A stretch of DNA of 64,000 nt from positions 186,001 through 250,000 of the forward strand of contig OZ007016.1 of the NCBI GenBank assembly GCA_963931445.1. The letters are read 5' to 3'. Below are positions 1-10,170 of this stretch, piece after piece. Position 1 is the stretch's first letter; each line of letters starts with the position of its first letter. The DNA is from CALXVA01 sp944393025 (GTDB taxonomy: Bacteria; Bacillota; Clostridia; TANB77; CAG-508). Made by a program: the position numbers and the translations under genes. The notes beneath the pieces were generated by a model, which had not been told where the DNA came from, searched no databases, and worked only from the letters and a program-made list of their open reading frames with translations.

Positions 1-672
1 TTGCAATATATTTCTGGAATAAATAAAACTATTGCCAATAATATAGTAAAATATAGAGATGAAAATGGAAAAATAAAAGAAAGAAAAGAGTTATTAAAAG
101 TTCCAAAATTAGGCAAAACTGCTTTTGAACAATGTGCAGGATTTATTAGAATACCAGATGGTAAAAATCCACTAGAAATAACAGCTGTACATCCTGAAAG
201 TTATGAAATTGCAGAAAAGATATTAGATAAAATAGGTTATAGTAAAGAAGAACTAAAAGATAAGGAAAAATTAAAGAAAATAAAAATGGAATTATTAAAA
301 ATAAATATAAGTGATACAGCAAAAGAATTAAAAATAGGAGAGATAACTTTAAAAGATATAATAGATGAACTTTCAAAACCAGGGAGAGATCCTAGAGAAG
401 ACATGCCAAAAGCAGTATTAAGAGAAGATATTTTGAAATTTGAAGACCTAAGAGAAGGACAAATATTAACAGGAACAGTAAGAAATGTAACAGATTTTGG
501 AGCTTTTGTAGATGTGGGAATAAAACATGATGGATTAGTACATATATCAGAACTAAGTAATAGTTATGTTAAAAATCCTTCAGATATAGTATCTGTAGGT
601 GATATAGTAAAAGTAAAAGTAATAGGAATTGATATGGATAAACAAAAGGTAAAATTATCAATGAAAATATAA
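1..672 (+). CDS. tex: Tex-family S1 RNA-binding protein, C-terminal part (partial)
   Basis: The gene enters from the left edge, so the N-terminal YqgF-like and helical parts are missing. The visible 223 residues start in a helix-hairpin-helix region (SGINKTIANNIVKYR, then a KVPKLGKTAFEQCAGFIRI segment typical of Tex) and end in an S1 domain (GQILTGTVRNVTDFGAFVDVG ... HISELS). Tex is a cytoplasmic nucleic-acid-binding protein linked to transcription and translation quality control. The first codon shown (TTG) is not a supported start. It is followed 19 bp later by a membrane-protein gene on the same strand. Confidence 0.92.
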   Translation: MQYISGINKTIANNIVKYRDENGKIKERKELLKVPKLGKTAFEQCAGFIRIPDGKNPLEITAVHPESYEIAEKILDKIGYSKEELKDKEKLKKIKMELLKINISDTAKELKIGEITLKDIIDELSKPGRDPREDMPKAVLREDILKFEDLREGQILTGTVRNVTDFGAFVDVGIKHDGLVHISELSNSYVKNPSDIVSVGDIVKVKVIGIDMDKQKVKLSMKI

Positions 673-691
673 TTTTATAAAGGAGAAAATA

Positions 692-2470
692 ATGGAGTAT
701 ATATACATGTTATCTAATGTACTTTTAATTATATCTGCAATATTGATAAAAAAGAAGAATAAAAAAATGAATTTTTTTTCAACTACTATAGTAATCATTA
801 TAGCATATTTATGTTATAACACAATTATTGCTTATTTATTGAATATAATTGGAATAAAAATAAATTTAACAAGCATGAGTATTACAAACATTTTAGTAAG
901 TATAATTATATGGGGAGTACAAATAGTAAAATTAAAAAGAGTAGAAATTCAAAAATATTATATAAATTTAAAAGAAATTTTTATAATTATATTAATATTA
1001 ATAATAAATATACCCATATTATATAAAGAATTTGGAATATTTGATAATTTTAGATTTATATCAACAGATGCAACTATGCATGCAGGAGTTGCCAAAGAAT
1101 TTTACAAAACCCAACGATTAGTAACATCTTTAGATGGAATACAAGCAGTAAATCCAACATTTCTTATTGGAGGCTATGTTAATTTAGGAATGATATTGCA
1201 AACTTTTCTACCTATAGTTGGAGAGTTTCAAGTATATAGAATATATATTATATTTGATATTTTCGTATATTTATTAACAGGAGTGATGTTCTATTATTTA
1301 TTAGAAAAATATATTAATAATCACATTGGAAAACAGATTATAGCAATAATTTTAACTATTATATATATGTTAGGATACCCACTAAATTCATTAATTACAG
1401 GATTTCATTATTTTTCTTTGGGAATACTACAAATACTTTGCATTATTTTTATATTAAGAGAATATGAAAATAATAAAATTACACTATTATTTTTGCTGAA
1501 TGCAGGTTTATTATTAACATACAATTTATTTGCACCAGTAATGTATATAATAGAATTACTTGTGATTATAATGTACAATAAAAAGGAAAAAGGAAAAATA
1601 TTAAATAAGAAATCGATAATAAATATAATTATTTCACTAGTTATACCTGGAATAATAGGAATATGTTTTTTTATAATTCCAAGAATATTACAAAATATTG
1701 ATTTAAGTAGTTCACAAAACTTAAATGTTGATGGATATATATATATAAATTACATAACAAATATTATAATTTTTATACCATTCGCATTATATGTAACTTA
1801 TATACAAATAAAAAATAAAGTGTATTCTATAGAGATGATATCATTTTGGAGTATGACTTTTTTTACATCTTTATTTTTATTAGGAAACACATTAGGAAAA
1901 ATTTCAACATATTACTATATGAAAAATTATTATGTATTAGTAGCCTTTGTATTGTTAGTATTTTTTCAAGCAATTTGTTATTTAATAGATAAAAGTAAAT
2001 TAATAAGGATGTTTGTATATATATTTATAGGTACATATATTATATTAATAATATATAATTTAGTTTTTATAAATATTAGTGCATATAATTTTATAGAAAA
2101 TCCAGATAAATCTATAATAGACATTTATAATAGTAACAAAGCCATTATGAAATATATACAGGTTCTATTTCCAAAAGAGAGATTAGAAGCATTAGAATAT
2201 ATTGACAAAAATAATTGCATAAATAATCAAAACATATTACTTATTTCTAATCATATTGATGAACATTTATTACAATTATTCTTTAACTATCAAAATAGAG
2301 GTAATCTAGAACTAAATAATATAAATCAAGAAATTGAAAAATGGAATAATGGAAATTACGAATACCTAATAATTTTTCAAAAGGGATATTTTTTAAATAA
2401 ATATAAAGATATAGAACAAAGAAATATAATATTTGACAAAGGTGATGTTTTAATATTAAAAAATGAATAA
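692..2470 (+). CDS. Polytopic membrane protein, possibly GT-C glycosyltransferase-like
   Basis: This 592-residue protein has roughly a dozen hydrophobic segments spread over its first 490 residues and a soluble C-terminal tail of about 100 residues. A short extracytoplasmic-looking loop after the third or fourth segment holds STDATMHAG. Early acidic loops of this kind occur in GT-C type lipid-linked sugar transferases and in DUF6541-like proteins, but I see no diagnostic motif. AAGGAG sits eight bases before the ATG. It follows tex closely and ends in a shared terminator. Function unknown; transferase role is a guess. Confidence 0.6.
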   Translation: MEYIYMLSNVLLIISAILIKKKNKKMNFFSTTIVIIIAYLCYNTIIAYLLNIIGIKINLTSMSITNILVSIIIWGVQIVKLKRVEIQKYYINLKEIFIIILILIINIPILYKEFGIFDNFRFISTDATMHAGVAKEFYKTQRLVTSLDGIQAVNPTFLIGGYVNLGMILQTFLPIVGEFQVYRIYIIFDIFVYLLTGVMFYYLLEKYINNHIGKQIIAIILTIIYMLGYPLNSLITGFHYFSLGILQILCIIFILREYENNKITLLFLLNAGLLLTYNLFAPVMYIIELLVIIMYNKKEKGKILNKKSIINIIISLVIPGIIGICFFIIPRILQNIDLSSSQNLNVDGYIYINYITNIIIFIPFALYVTYIQIKNKVYSIEMISFWSMTFFTSLFLLGNTLGKISTYYYMKNYYVLVAFVLLVFFQAICYLIDKSKLIRMFVYIFIGTYIILIIYNLVFINISAYNFIENPDKSIIDIYNSNKAIMKYIQVLFPKERLEALEYIDKNNCINNQNILLISNHIDEHLLQLFFNYQNRGNLELNNINQEIEKWNNGNYEYLIIFQKGYFLNKYKDIEQRNIIFDKGDVLILKNE

Positions 2471-2499
2471 TAAGCTAGATAACTTTCTAGCTTATTATT
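2466..2499. terminator. Bidirectional terminator
   Basis: A 14-bp perfect stem (AATAATAAGCTAGA and its complement) with a six-base loop lies between convergent genes. It can serve the membrane-protein gene on the plus strand and the response-regulator gene on the minus strand. Confidence 0.8.
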
Positions 2500-3555
2500 T
2501 AAGATAAATATTTATTTTGAATTTCTTGGATTTTATCATATTCATTATCAATAATTTCTAAAAATAATCTTCCTAATTCTGGATCAAACTGTGTTCCAAG
2601 ATTTTTTTCTATTTCAGATCTAACTATTCCAATGTCTAAGGAATCTCTATAAGTTCTTTTAGATGTCATCGCATCAAAAGCATCTGCTATAGCAGAAATT
2701 CTAGCAAAATATGGAATATCTTCACCTTTTAATTGTCCGAGGATATCCTCTACCATCATATCTTTCATGATGATGTTTTACTATTGGAATAATATCTCTA
2801 AAAACTTCAGCATTACAAAGTATATGAGCTCCAATAGAAGGATGATTTTTAATTTGAGAATATTCATTATCTGTAAGTTTAGCTTCTTTTAGTAAAATAC
2901 TATCAGGAATACCTATTTTACCAATATCATGGAATAACCCACCTATTTGTAATGTTTTAATATCACTATCAGGTAAATTTAATTTTTTACCAATTAAAAC
3001 AGAATACTCTGCAACTCTATCAGAATGTCCTCTTGTGTACGGATCTTTTGCTTCAACTGTGTATCTTAAAGTTTGAATACTATCTAAGTAAGCTTTTTCT
3101 AATTTTTCATATGTTTCTGAAAGTTCTATATTTATTCTTTTTATTTCATTCATTTGTGCAATTGATTTAATTCCTGACTCTATAAGTAGTAAAAGCTGAT
3201 CAAATTTATCACTTTTTTCACAATAACCTTGAATATCCAATTTTCTTATGGTTTCAAGAGGTGGAGCTAAATCTTTATGTCCAGTAAGTAATAGTATGTA
3301 TAAATCTTTATTAAATTTACGAATTTCTTCTACTACCTTATCTCCATGAATTGGATCCATTATAAAGTCCAGTATCATTAAATCAAAGTGTTCATTCCTT
3401 ACTTTTTCAATTGCTTCTAGTGGATTTGTAACACCAGTAAATTCATAACCAGATCTTTTTAAAAAGATGGAAAGTGAATCTACAATGCCTTCTTCATCAT
3501 CAACAGCAATGATTTTATAACCATTAGAATTAGCAATAAATTCATTTTTTCTCAT
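2499..3555 (-). CDS. Response regulator with HD-GYP domain (one CGG +1 site)
   Basis: The N-terminal receiver domain carries the acidic pocket (VDDEEG) and phosphoacceptor aspartate (MILDFIMDP); a linker and an HD-GYP phosphodiesterase domain follow (LFHDIGKIG, HHHERYDGRGYP, DAFDAMTS). HD-GYP proteins usually hydrolyse cyclic di-GMP. In the plain frame the gene stops just after GYP. Dropping one C (complement of position 2739) before a GGA codon joins PGQLKGEDIP to the rest, as the family requires, and gives 351 residues with exact frame closure. This is the only such site in an ordinary chromosomal gene here. The histidine kinase just upstream on the same strand is its likely partner. Confidence 0.88.
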
Positions 3556-3659
3556 AATATCACCTTTTCTTCAAGATATACCTAATTATATAAATTGTTT
3601 AATAAAAAATCAATAGGATTTTTAGAAAAAAATCAAAAGTGGTTAACATTTACTAAAAA

Positions 3660-3704
3660 TTTGCCTTTAATTTATCGAATAGAATAAATTAAAGGCAAAA
3701 CTAT
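3660..3704 (-). terminator. Terminator after histidine kinase
   Basis: A long stem (TTTGCCTTTAATTTAT and complement) sits between the kinase stop and the response-regulator start, so the two genes may be transcribed partly separately. Confidence 0.7.
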
Positions 3705-3712
3705 TTATAGAA

Positions 3713-5725
3713 CTAATTATTTTCAATAGGAAGAATTATATTAAAAGTAGTACCTTTTCCTTCTTCACTATTAAATGTTATACTTCCATTAAAGTGAGCT
3801 CTTATAGTAGAATAAGACATGAATAATCCAAGACCTGTTCCGTTTTTTCCTTTTGTTGTTATCATTTCTTTAAATAATTTTTGTTTAACTTCCTGAGGTA
3901 AACCAGAACCATAATCTTTTATAGATATAATAATATTAGAATTATCTTTATTAATTATTAAATCTATTACTTGATTAGGAGTTCCATTATATGACTGGAT
4001 GCTATTAGAAATCATATTATTTATTACTTGAACTAAACTAGTTATATCTCCATTTAGAGTTGTAGTTTTATCTACATTTAATATAACATTTAAAGTAATT
4101 AAAGCATTTTTTAATTCATGTTTCATTAAAATATTTACTCTTTTTACAAGTTCGTCAATATCAAAAGAAGTAGCCTCATTTTCAGATAATGTAACAGCTT
4201 GACCTTTAACAGCAGTAATTACATCAGACATATATTCAGAATAAGATTTAATTTTACTTACCCACTCTGCCATGTCTTTTGCAATTGCATGGTGGTCATC
4301 ATTTGTAACTTCAGAATCTCCTATAGAAGAATCATATTCATGAATTAAATCAGTTAAACCTTCAGCAGCACCGGATATTGACATTATTGGGGTTTTTAGG
4401 TTATGAGCAATACCACCGATTAATTGTCCAAGTGAAGCTAAACGTTCTTTTTCCATAAGCATGTTTTGGTTATCATGAATTTGATTAAGGTGCTTTAGAG
4501 TTAAAGATTGTATTTTATTATATGCAATTATTAATCTTCCAATTTCATCTACAGAAGTAACATATAATAATTTACCAGTAAATTGAGATTCATTGCTAAT
4601 TGATTCAAGGGAATTAGCAACTGTTTTTACATTTTTTGATAATTCATTTGCAAAAGCATATAATATAAGAAAACATAGAGTAGTAAGAATTATTAAAATT
4701 GAAATTATATAAGTTGTAGTTTCTTGTGAATATATTTCATAGTGCACACCTAAATAATAAGTTTGACCATTTACATCTACTGGATATAAAAGCCCTTGAG
4801 CTGATGTACCATAATAATCATATATCATCATATTATTATCAATAGAAAGTTCTTTAGCATACTTTATAAAAAAATCACTTAATTCTCCAGTTTGCTTAAT
4901 AATATTAATATTAGAATCTGCAATAAATAAAATATGTGTATTAGAATATAAATTTATATTATTAATGGAATTAACTAATTCATCAATATTATTAATAGAA
5001 GAAACTGAAAAATTTGCAAATTGGTTTTTATAATGTTCTTTAAGCATTTCTCCGTTAATTTTTTCATATATTGATGAAATTGCCAAATATGTAAAAACGA
5101 TACAAACAGCCATGATAGGAACAATTTGCATAAGTAATCTTTTTTTTATGCTCATTTCTTTTAATGAACAAGTAGAAATATTTTCTAAATCAATTAAAAC
5201 TTTTGATAAAAGTTTTCTTATATATATATTTGTAATAGAAATAGTTAGTGTAGATAATATAAATATAACTAATACTAATTTAAAATCTGATGAAGTTATA
5301 AAAGATGTTTGCATAAATAAAACAATAAATGCACAAATCAAAGGTACAATAATAAAAAGATTTAATATTGCATTAGGTAAATTTAAGCAAAGTTTTTTTA
5401 TATTAAATAATGTTTTTTCATAAGTGTTGTCAATTTTATATTTGTAATTATATATTTGATAATTATCTAAATCTCTAAGCGATACAAATAGTATTGCTGA
5501 CACAATAGCTATAAGAGCAGAAATTACAAGAATAATTTGTTGATAATAGTAAAGTCCAGCAGAAACTTCTTTATCGAATTCAGTATTAATTGTGCCAGGA
5601 CCATAATTAAGTAAATTTGGAATAACAAGATAAAAAATAACTCCAGCAATTGAAATAGCTATTGCATATGTTAGAATAATTTTAATTCTCATATGTACTT
5701 TTTGTGGTTTTTCAAAAATTTCCAT
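3713..5725 (-). CDS. Membrane sensor histidine kinase
   Basis: This 670-residue protein has a helix near residues 15-35, several more in the first third, an extracytoplasmic segment of about 110 residues, another helix and a linker leading to the kinase core. The core shows an H-box (GGIAHNLKTPI), an N-box (NNMISNSIQSY), and G boxes (DYGSGLP, GTGLGLFMS). It should autophosphorylate and signal to the HD-GYP regulator downstream. It starts 40 bp after the NRPS gene, so the kinase may be cotranscribed with a secondary-metabolite gene. The best Shine-Dalgarno lies about 35 bases from the ATG, across a small hairpin. The ligand is unknown. Confidence 0.9.
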   Translation of the reverse strand: MEIFEKPQKVHMRIKIILTYAIAISIAGVIFYLVIPNLLNYGPGTINTEFDKEVSAGLYYYQQIILVISALIAIVSAILFVSLRDLDNYQIYNYKYKIDNTYEKTLFNIKKLCLNLPNAILNLFIIVPLICAFIVLFMQTSFITSSDFKLVLVIFILSTLTISITNIYIRKLLSKVLIDLENISTCSLKEMSIKKRLLMQIVPIMAVCIVFTYLAISSIYEKINGEMLKEHYKNQFANFSVSSINNIDELVNSINNINLYSNTHILFIADSNINIIKQTGELSDFFIKYAKELSIDNNMMIYDYYGTSAQGLLYPVDVNGQTYYLGVHYEIYSQETTTYIISILIILTTLCFLILYAFANELSKNVKTVANSLESISNESQFTGKLLYVTSVDEIGRLIIAYNKIQSLTLKHLNQIHDNQNMLMEKERLASLGQLIGGIAHNLKTPIMSISGAAEGLTDLIHEYDSSIGDSEVTNDDHHAIAKDMAEWVSKIKSYSEYMSDVITAVKGQAVTLSENEATSFDIDELVKRVNILMKHELKNALITLNVILNVDKTTTLNGDITSLVQVINNMISNSIQSYNGTPNQVIDLIINKDNSNIIISIKDYGSGLPQEVKQKLFKEMITTKGKNGTGLGLFMSYSTIRAHFNGSITFNSEEGKGTTFNIILPIENN

Positions 5726-5734
5726 TTTAAATTA

Positions 5735-5766
5735 AGATGACTATAATATCATCTAACCCCTTTCTT
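5735..5766 (-). promoter_or_regulatory. Possible hairpin-bridged ribosome binding site
   Basis: On the minus strand GAAAGGGGTT is followed by AGATGA-8-TCATCT and then nine bases to the kinase ATG. Folding the six-bp stem would bring the Shine-Dalgarno to normal distance. No closer ribosome binding site is visible. Confidence 0.35.
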
Positions 5767-8700
5767 TAATAATTTAAATCTTCTAAAAAATTCATTTTAC
5801 TAAAAAATCTAATTAAATATTCTGAATCTATATTATTCCATAAAAATCCAATTTTTTCAAGATAATTATTAGTAATATCATATTTAATTTTTATTCCAGA
5901 AGTGTAATTTATTTTTTTGTCTTTACTAATATCTGATATTATAAAAGAAAGAGCTTTTTGATTTTCAGGAAGATATAGTTTCTTAATAAATTCATCATTA
6001 GGTATTAAATTACAAGGTATATTCATTTTTTGGTATAAGTCTAAAAGTATATTAATATTAATTAATTTATTAGTTAATATATGAAAGATTTTATTATACA
6101 ATTTAGGAATTGATAATAAATTTACTATCGCAAGAGAAGCATCATCAATAGGTGTAAATTCTAAATATTGTTCTTTTAATGTATCAGGCAAACAACCAAT
6201 TTTAGCTAGAGCTAATAATCTACAGTAATATGCATTATCAAGTTTGTTTTTTTGAAATTGTCCATCAGAATATCTTGCCATTAAATTACCTAATCTAAAA
6301 ATATTTGCTTTAAGTCCTTCATGTTCTGCTTCTAAAATAAGTCTTTCTGCCTCAAATTTACTATATACATATAAATTATCTTCATAATTTTGTCCAATAT
6401 AAAAACTGTTTTCATCATAATCACAACTCAAATTATTTGTAACTAGGAAATTTCCACTAACAGAAGTTGTTGAAATGTGATTTAGAATAATATTAGTATT
6501 GTTACAAAATTTAATAAGATTTTGAACAGTTTTAATATTTTCTTTATAAAATATATTTGAAGAACCATAATGTTTAGTAATAGCAGCAGTATTTATAATA
6601 CAATCAATTTTAGATTTTAATTCAAGGTAATTTAAATCAGATAAGTTAAAATTGTCAAAAGCCAAATCACCAGATACTACTAAAATTCTATTTTGATATG
6701 CAATATAAAAAGTCTTTCCAAAATAATAATCCAAAATTTTTATTAATCGCTTTTTAGGAGATGAATTATTTTTCTCTCTTATTATACAATATATAGTACA
6801 ATTAGTATTTTTTATTAATTGATATAGAACATGAGCACCTAAGAAACCTGTACTACCTGTTAAAAGAACATTTTTATAAGAAAAGTTCAACATGTCTTTT
6901 GAAAGATTATTTTGCATTTCAGTTTTATAAGGAGATACTATTTTTTTATTATAATTATTTTTACAGTGTTCTCTAGTAGAAAGGTAATTTGCTAATTCTC
7001 TAACCGAAGGATATTTATAAAAGTGCTGTGTGTCTAAATTTATATTTTCTGCAAATAATTTAGAACTAATGCTTAATATATTTAATGAGTCTGCTGAGCC
7101 ATCAATAAATAAATCATCCTCGACTCCAAAATCTGTTTTATTTAAAACTTCTTTACATACATTTAAAATCTTTTTTTCTATTTCATTTTTAGGCTTTGAA
7201 TAAGATTTTTTGTAAGTAGTAGGTAAAGGAAGTTGTTTATTATCTATTTTTCCATTAGGAGTTAAAGGAAATTTATCTATTTGCATAATTGTAGGAATCA
7301 TATAATATGGCAATTTTTCTCTTAATGTGGTGTAAATTTGATTTATATCTAAATTATTGTCTTGAGAAATAATATAAGCCATAAGAATACTCTTACCATC
7401 AGATTGATTTTTAATAACTGCATAGACATCTTTTATTAAAGAGTTTTCTAAAATAACATTTTCTATTTCCTTTAGTTCTATACGAAATCCATGTAATTTT
7501 ATTTGATTATCTTTTCTTCCAATAAATTCTAAAAGCCCATTATAATGCAATTTTACAATGTCACCTGTTTTATACATAGTTAAACCATTTACAAAAGGAT
7601 TAGGAATAAATCTTTCCTTTGTAAGATCTTCTTTATTAAAGTAGCCATCTGCAACACCTGGACCAGATACATATAGTTCTCCTTCTGCACCAAAAGGAAG
7701 CAAATTTAAATTATTATCTAAACAATATGTATAAGAATTACTTATTGGATTACCAATAAATATAATATCATCATTTTTAGAAAGCTCGTAGTAAGTAGAA
7801 CAAACACTATTTTCAGTAGGACCATATTCATTAACTATTCTTACATTAGGTAGTTTTTCAAAATGTTCTTTAATTAATGAAATAGGAAAACTTTCACCTG
7901 CTATTGTAATTATAGACATATTTTTTAAAGAATTGCTTTTCTCAGTTAATAATATCTTATATAAACTAGGAACTACTAAAAAATGAGTTATATTATTTTT
8001 TTCTATATCATTAACAAGTGAGTTTATATCAATTTTATTAGATGATGGTATTACTAATTTGGCGCCTGATATTAATGGAGTAAATATATCTTCTACAGAA
8101 CTATCAAAAGAGAAAGATGGTATTTGTAAAACAGAATCATTAGAAGAAAAATTATAAAATGTTTTTCTCCAAGTTAATGTGTTTACAATGTTTTTATGTT
8201 TTATTTTAACTCCTTTAGGTTTTCCAGTAGTACCAGAAGTGTATATCATATATGCAAGAATGTTAGGAGATGATTTATCATTAAAATCCATGTTTTGTGC
8301 AAAATCAATTTTGTCTAAGATGATTTTAGAGTCACATTCAAAACTATTTTCTAAATCAGAAGTTGTAATAAATAAAGAACTTTCTGAATTATTTAAAATA
8401 TATTGTATTCTATCAGTAGGATAATCAGGATCTATAGGAATATAGCAATTGCCACTTTTCATTATACCTAACAAACCTGCAACCATAAGTGAGGATTTTC
8501 TACACATAATAGCAATTCTACTATTATATATTTTTTGAGAAGAAATGGCATTAGCTATGCTATTTACCATATTAGAAAGTTCTAAATAAGATATTGATTT
8601 AGAATTTTCTACTAATGCAATATTATTTTTATATTCCTTAACACATTTTTCAAATAAAGTTATAATAGTACTTTGGGTATCATAAGATAATCTATCTCCA

Positions 8701-10037
8701 GCAGACAAATTTAAAATTTCTGAGTATTCCTCTTCACTAAGCATAGGAATAGAAGAAACACTCAAATTAGGATTTAACAAAATATTGTTTAATATTGTAT
8801 TAATTCTTGAATGAATGTATTTTATTTCAATATCTGTAAATAAATCAGACAAATAATCATATTCAATTGTATAAAATCCATTATTATTAATATCAGTAAC
8901 ATTAATAGCTAACTGATCAAAAGAATATTCAACGAAGTTCCATTCTGCATGATAATTTACTAAATTTTCTATATCAGTAGTTGGTCTCATGTTTTGATAC
9001 GAAAAAACAATATTATATGGATTAGAAGAACCATGTTTTTTCATGTCATTTAATAAATCCATGTAAGGGTATTTAGAATTTTTTAAGTAAGTGAACATAT
9101 TATCAGAAGAAGAATGCAATAAATTTATTATTGAATCATTGGGGTTAACATGAAAAGGAATAGAAATCATATTAACAAACATACCAATAGTAGATTTTTC
9201 CTTTCCAATTCTGTTTAGAACAGGTGAAGCAATTAAAAAATCTCTTTGCATAGTAAATCTATATAAATATATTTGAAAAGCAGTTAAGAATAATATATAT
9301 GGGGAAATTTTATTTATTTGACAAAAATTATTAATTGAACAAGAATCTTCTTTAGAAATATTAAAAGAAGCTCTATTTGCTTTATAAGTTTTTTTAATAT
9401 CTGATTTTAGAGAGATTTGATCCAAGCCTGTTTGAGTACTTTCCCAAAAGGCTTTACTTTTCATATAAGAATCTGAATTTATATAATTATTTTCGCGATC
9501 GATGAAATCAAAATAATTTCCAGGTAATAAATTAAAGTCAGTGACATTTGATAATTTTGTATAATTTATAGCAATATTGTCTATTACTAGACCAAGAGAC
9601 CATGCATCAACAATTAGATGATGGAACTTACCAATTAGAGCAATCTCATCATTTGGTAATATTACTATTACAAAATCAAAAAGAAAATTTTCAATTAATT
9701 CAAAACATTTTTGTGAAAAATATTTTTGAAATTCTCTGAAATCAATCATATTTTTTAACGAAAAATCTATTACTGGAATATCAAATTCACTAAAAGAGTC
9801 AAAATACTGTTGTGGCATTGTAGAAGTATTGTTAATTACAAATTTTGTTCTTAGTGCTTGATTATTCTTTATAGTTAAATAAACAGATTCTTTTAATAAA
9901 GAAACATTTATATCGTTTTTAAAAAACAATGTACCTATAATATTATTTGCTGGAACATTTGAAAATTGTTCAGAAAGCCAAATTGATTCTTGTGGCTTTG
10001 TTAAATTGTAGTAAACTTTTTTTTCCAAATTAATCAC
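5766..10037 (-). CDS. Single-module NRPS: condensation, adenylation, carrier, reductase
   Basis: This 1423-residue protein has four domains in order. The condensation domain (about 1-430) has the active-site HHLIVDAWS near residue 139. The adenylation domain has YTSGTTGKPKG and NEYGPTENSV plus the late YKTGDIV and NGKID motifs. The carrier domain has the phosphopantetheine serine in GSADSLNIL. The terminal thioester reductase (about 1080-1420) has a nucleotide-binding TGSTGFLG and a catalytic YSKFEAE pair. The family logic is to condense one amino acid onto an acyl or peptidyl donor and release an aldehyde or alcohol by NAD(P)H reduction. A lone module starting with a condensation domain suggests N-acylation of one amino acid. 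The acyl-CoA ligase starting 134 bp away on the other strand is a possible donor maker. No CGG codon occurs here. Confidence 0.93.
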   Translation of the reverse strand: MINLEKKVYYNLTKPQESIWLSEQFSNVPANNIIGTLFFKNDINVSLLKESVYLTIKNNQALRTKFVINNTSTMPQQYFDSFSEFDIPVIDFSLKNMIDFREFQKYFSQKCFELIENFLFDFVIVILPNDEIALIGKFHHLIVDAWSLGLVIDNIAINYTKLSNVTDFNLLPGNYFDFIDRENNYINSDSYMKSKAFWESTQTGLDQISLKSDIKKTYKANRASFNISKEDSCSINNFCQINKISPYILFLTAFQIYLYRFTMQRDFLIASPVLNRIGKEKSTIGMFVNMISIPFHVNPNDSIINLLHSSSDNMFTYLKNSKYPYMDLLNDMKKHGSSNPYNIVFSYQNMRPTTDIENLVNYHAEWNFVEYSFDQLAINVTDINNNGFYTIEYDYLSDLFTDIEIKYIHSRINTILNNILLNPNLSVSSIPMLSEEEYSEILNLSAGDRLSYDTQSTIITLFEKCVKEYKNNIALVENSKSISYLELSNMVNSIANAISSQKIYNSRIAIMCRKSSLMVAGLLGIMKSGNCYIPIDPDYPTDRIQYILNNSESSLFITTSDLENSFECDSKIILDKIDFAQNMDFNDKSSPNILAYMIYTSGTTGKPKGVKIKHKNIVNTLTWRKTFYNFSSNDSVLQIPSFSFDSSVEDIFTPLISGAKLVIPSSNKIDINSLVNDIEKNNITHFLVVPSLYKILLTEKSNSLKNMSIITIAGESFPISLIKEHFEKLPNVRIVNEYGPTENSVCSTYYELSKNDDIIFIGNPISNSYTYCLDNNLNLLPFGAEGELYVSGPGVADGYFNKEDLTKERFIPNPFVNGLTMYKTGDIVKLHYNGLLEFIGRKDNQIKLHGFRIELKEIENVILENSLIKDVYAVIKNQSDGKSILMAYIISQDNNLDINQIYTTLREKLPYYMIPTIMQIDKFPLTPNGKIDNKQLPLPTTYKKSYSKPKNEIEKKILNVCKEVLNKTDFGVEDDLFIDGSADSLNILSISSKLFAENINLDTQHFYKYPSVRELANYLSTREHCKNNYNKKIVSPYKTEMQNNLSKDMLNFSYKNVLLTGSTGFLGAHVLYQLIKNTNCTIYCIIREKNNSSPKKRLIKILDYYFGKTFYIAYQNRILVVSGDLAFDNFNLSDLNYLELKSKIDCIINTAAITKHYGSSNIFYKENIKTVQNLIKFCNNTNIILNHISTTSVSGNFLVTNNLSCDYDENSFYIGQNYEDNLYVYSKFEAERLILEAEHEGLKANIFRLGNLMARYSDGQFQKNKLDNAYYCRLLALAKIGCLPDTLKEQYLEFTPIDDASLAIVNLLSIPKLYNKIFHILTNKLININILLDLYQKMNIPCNLIPNDEFIKKLYLPENQKALSFIISDISKDKKINYTSGIKIKYDITNNYLEKIGFLWNNIDSEYLIRFFSKMNFLEDLNY

Positions 10038-10170
10038 CTATAAAAATATTTTCACTAAAAATTATATACTTAAAGCTACGAAAAATCAATAAAAATATTG
10101 AAAAAATTGGAAATCTATTATAAAATACCAAAAAAGTATGTAATATATCTTATGAAAGGAATTAATAAGT

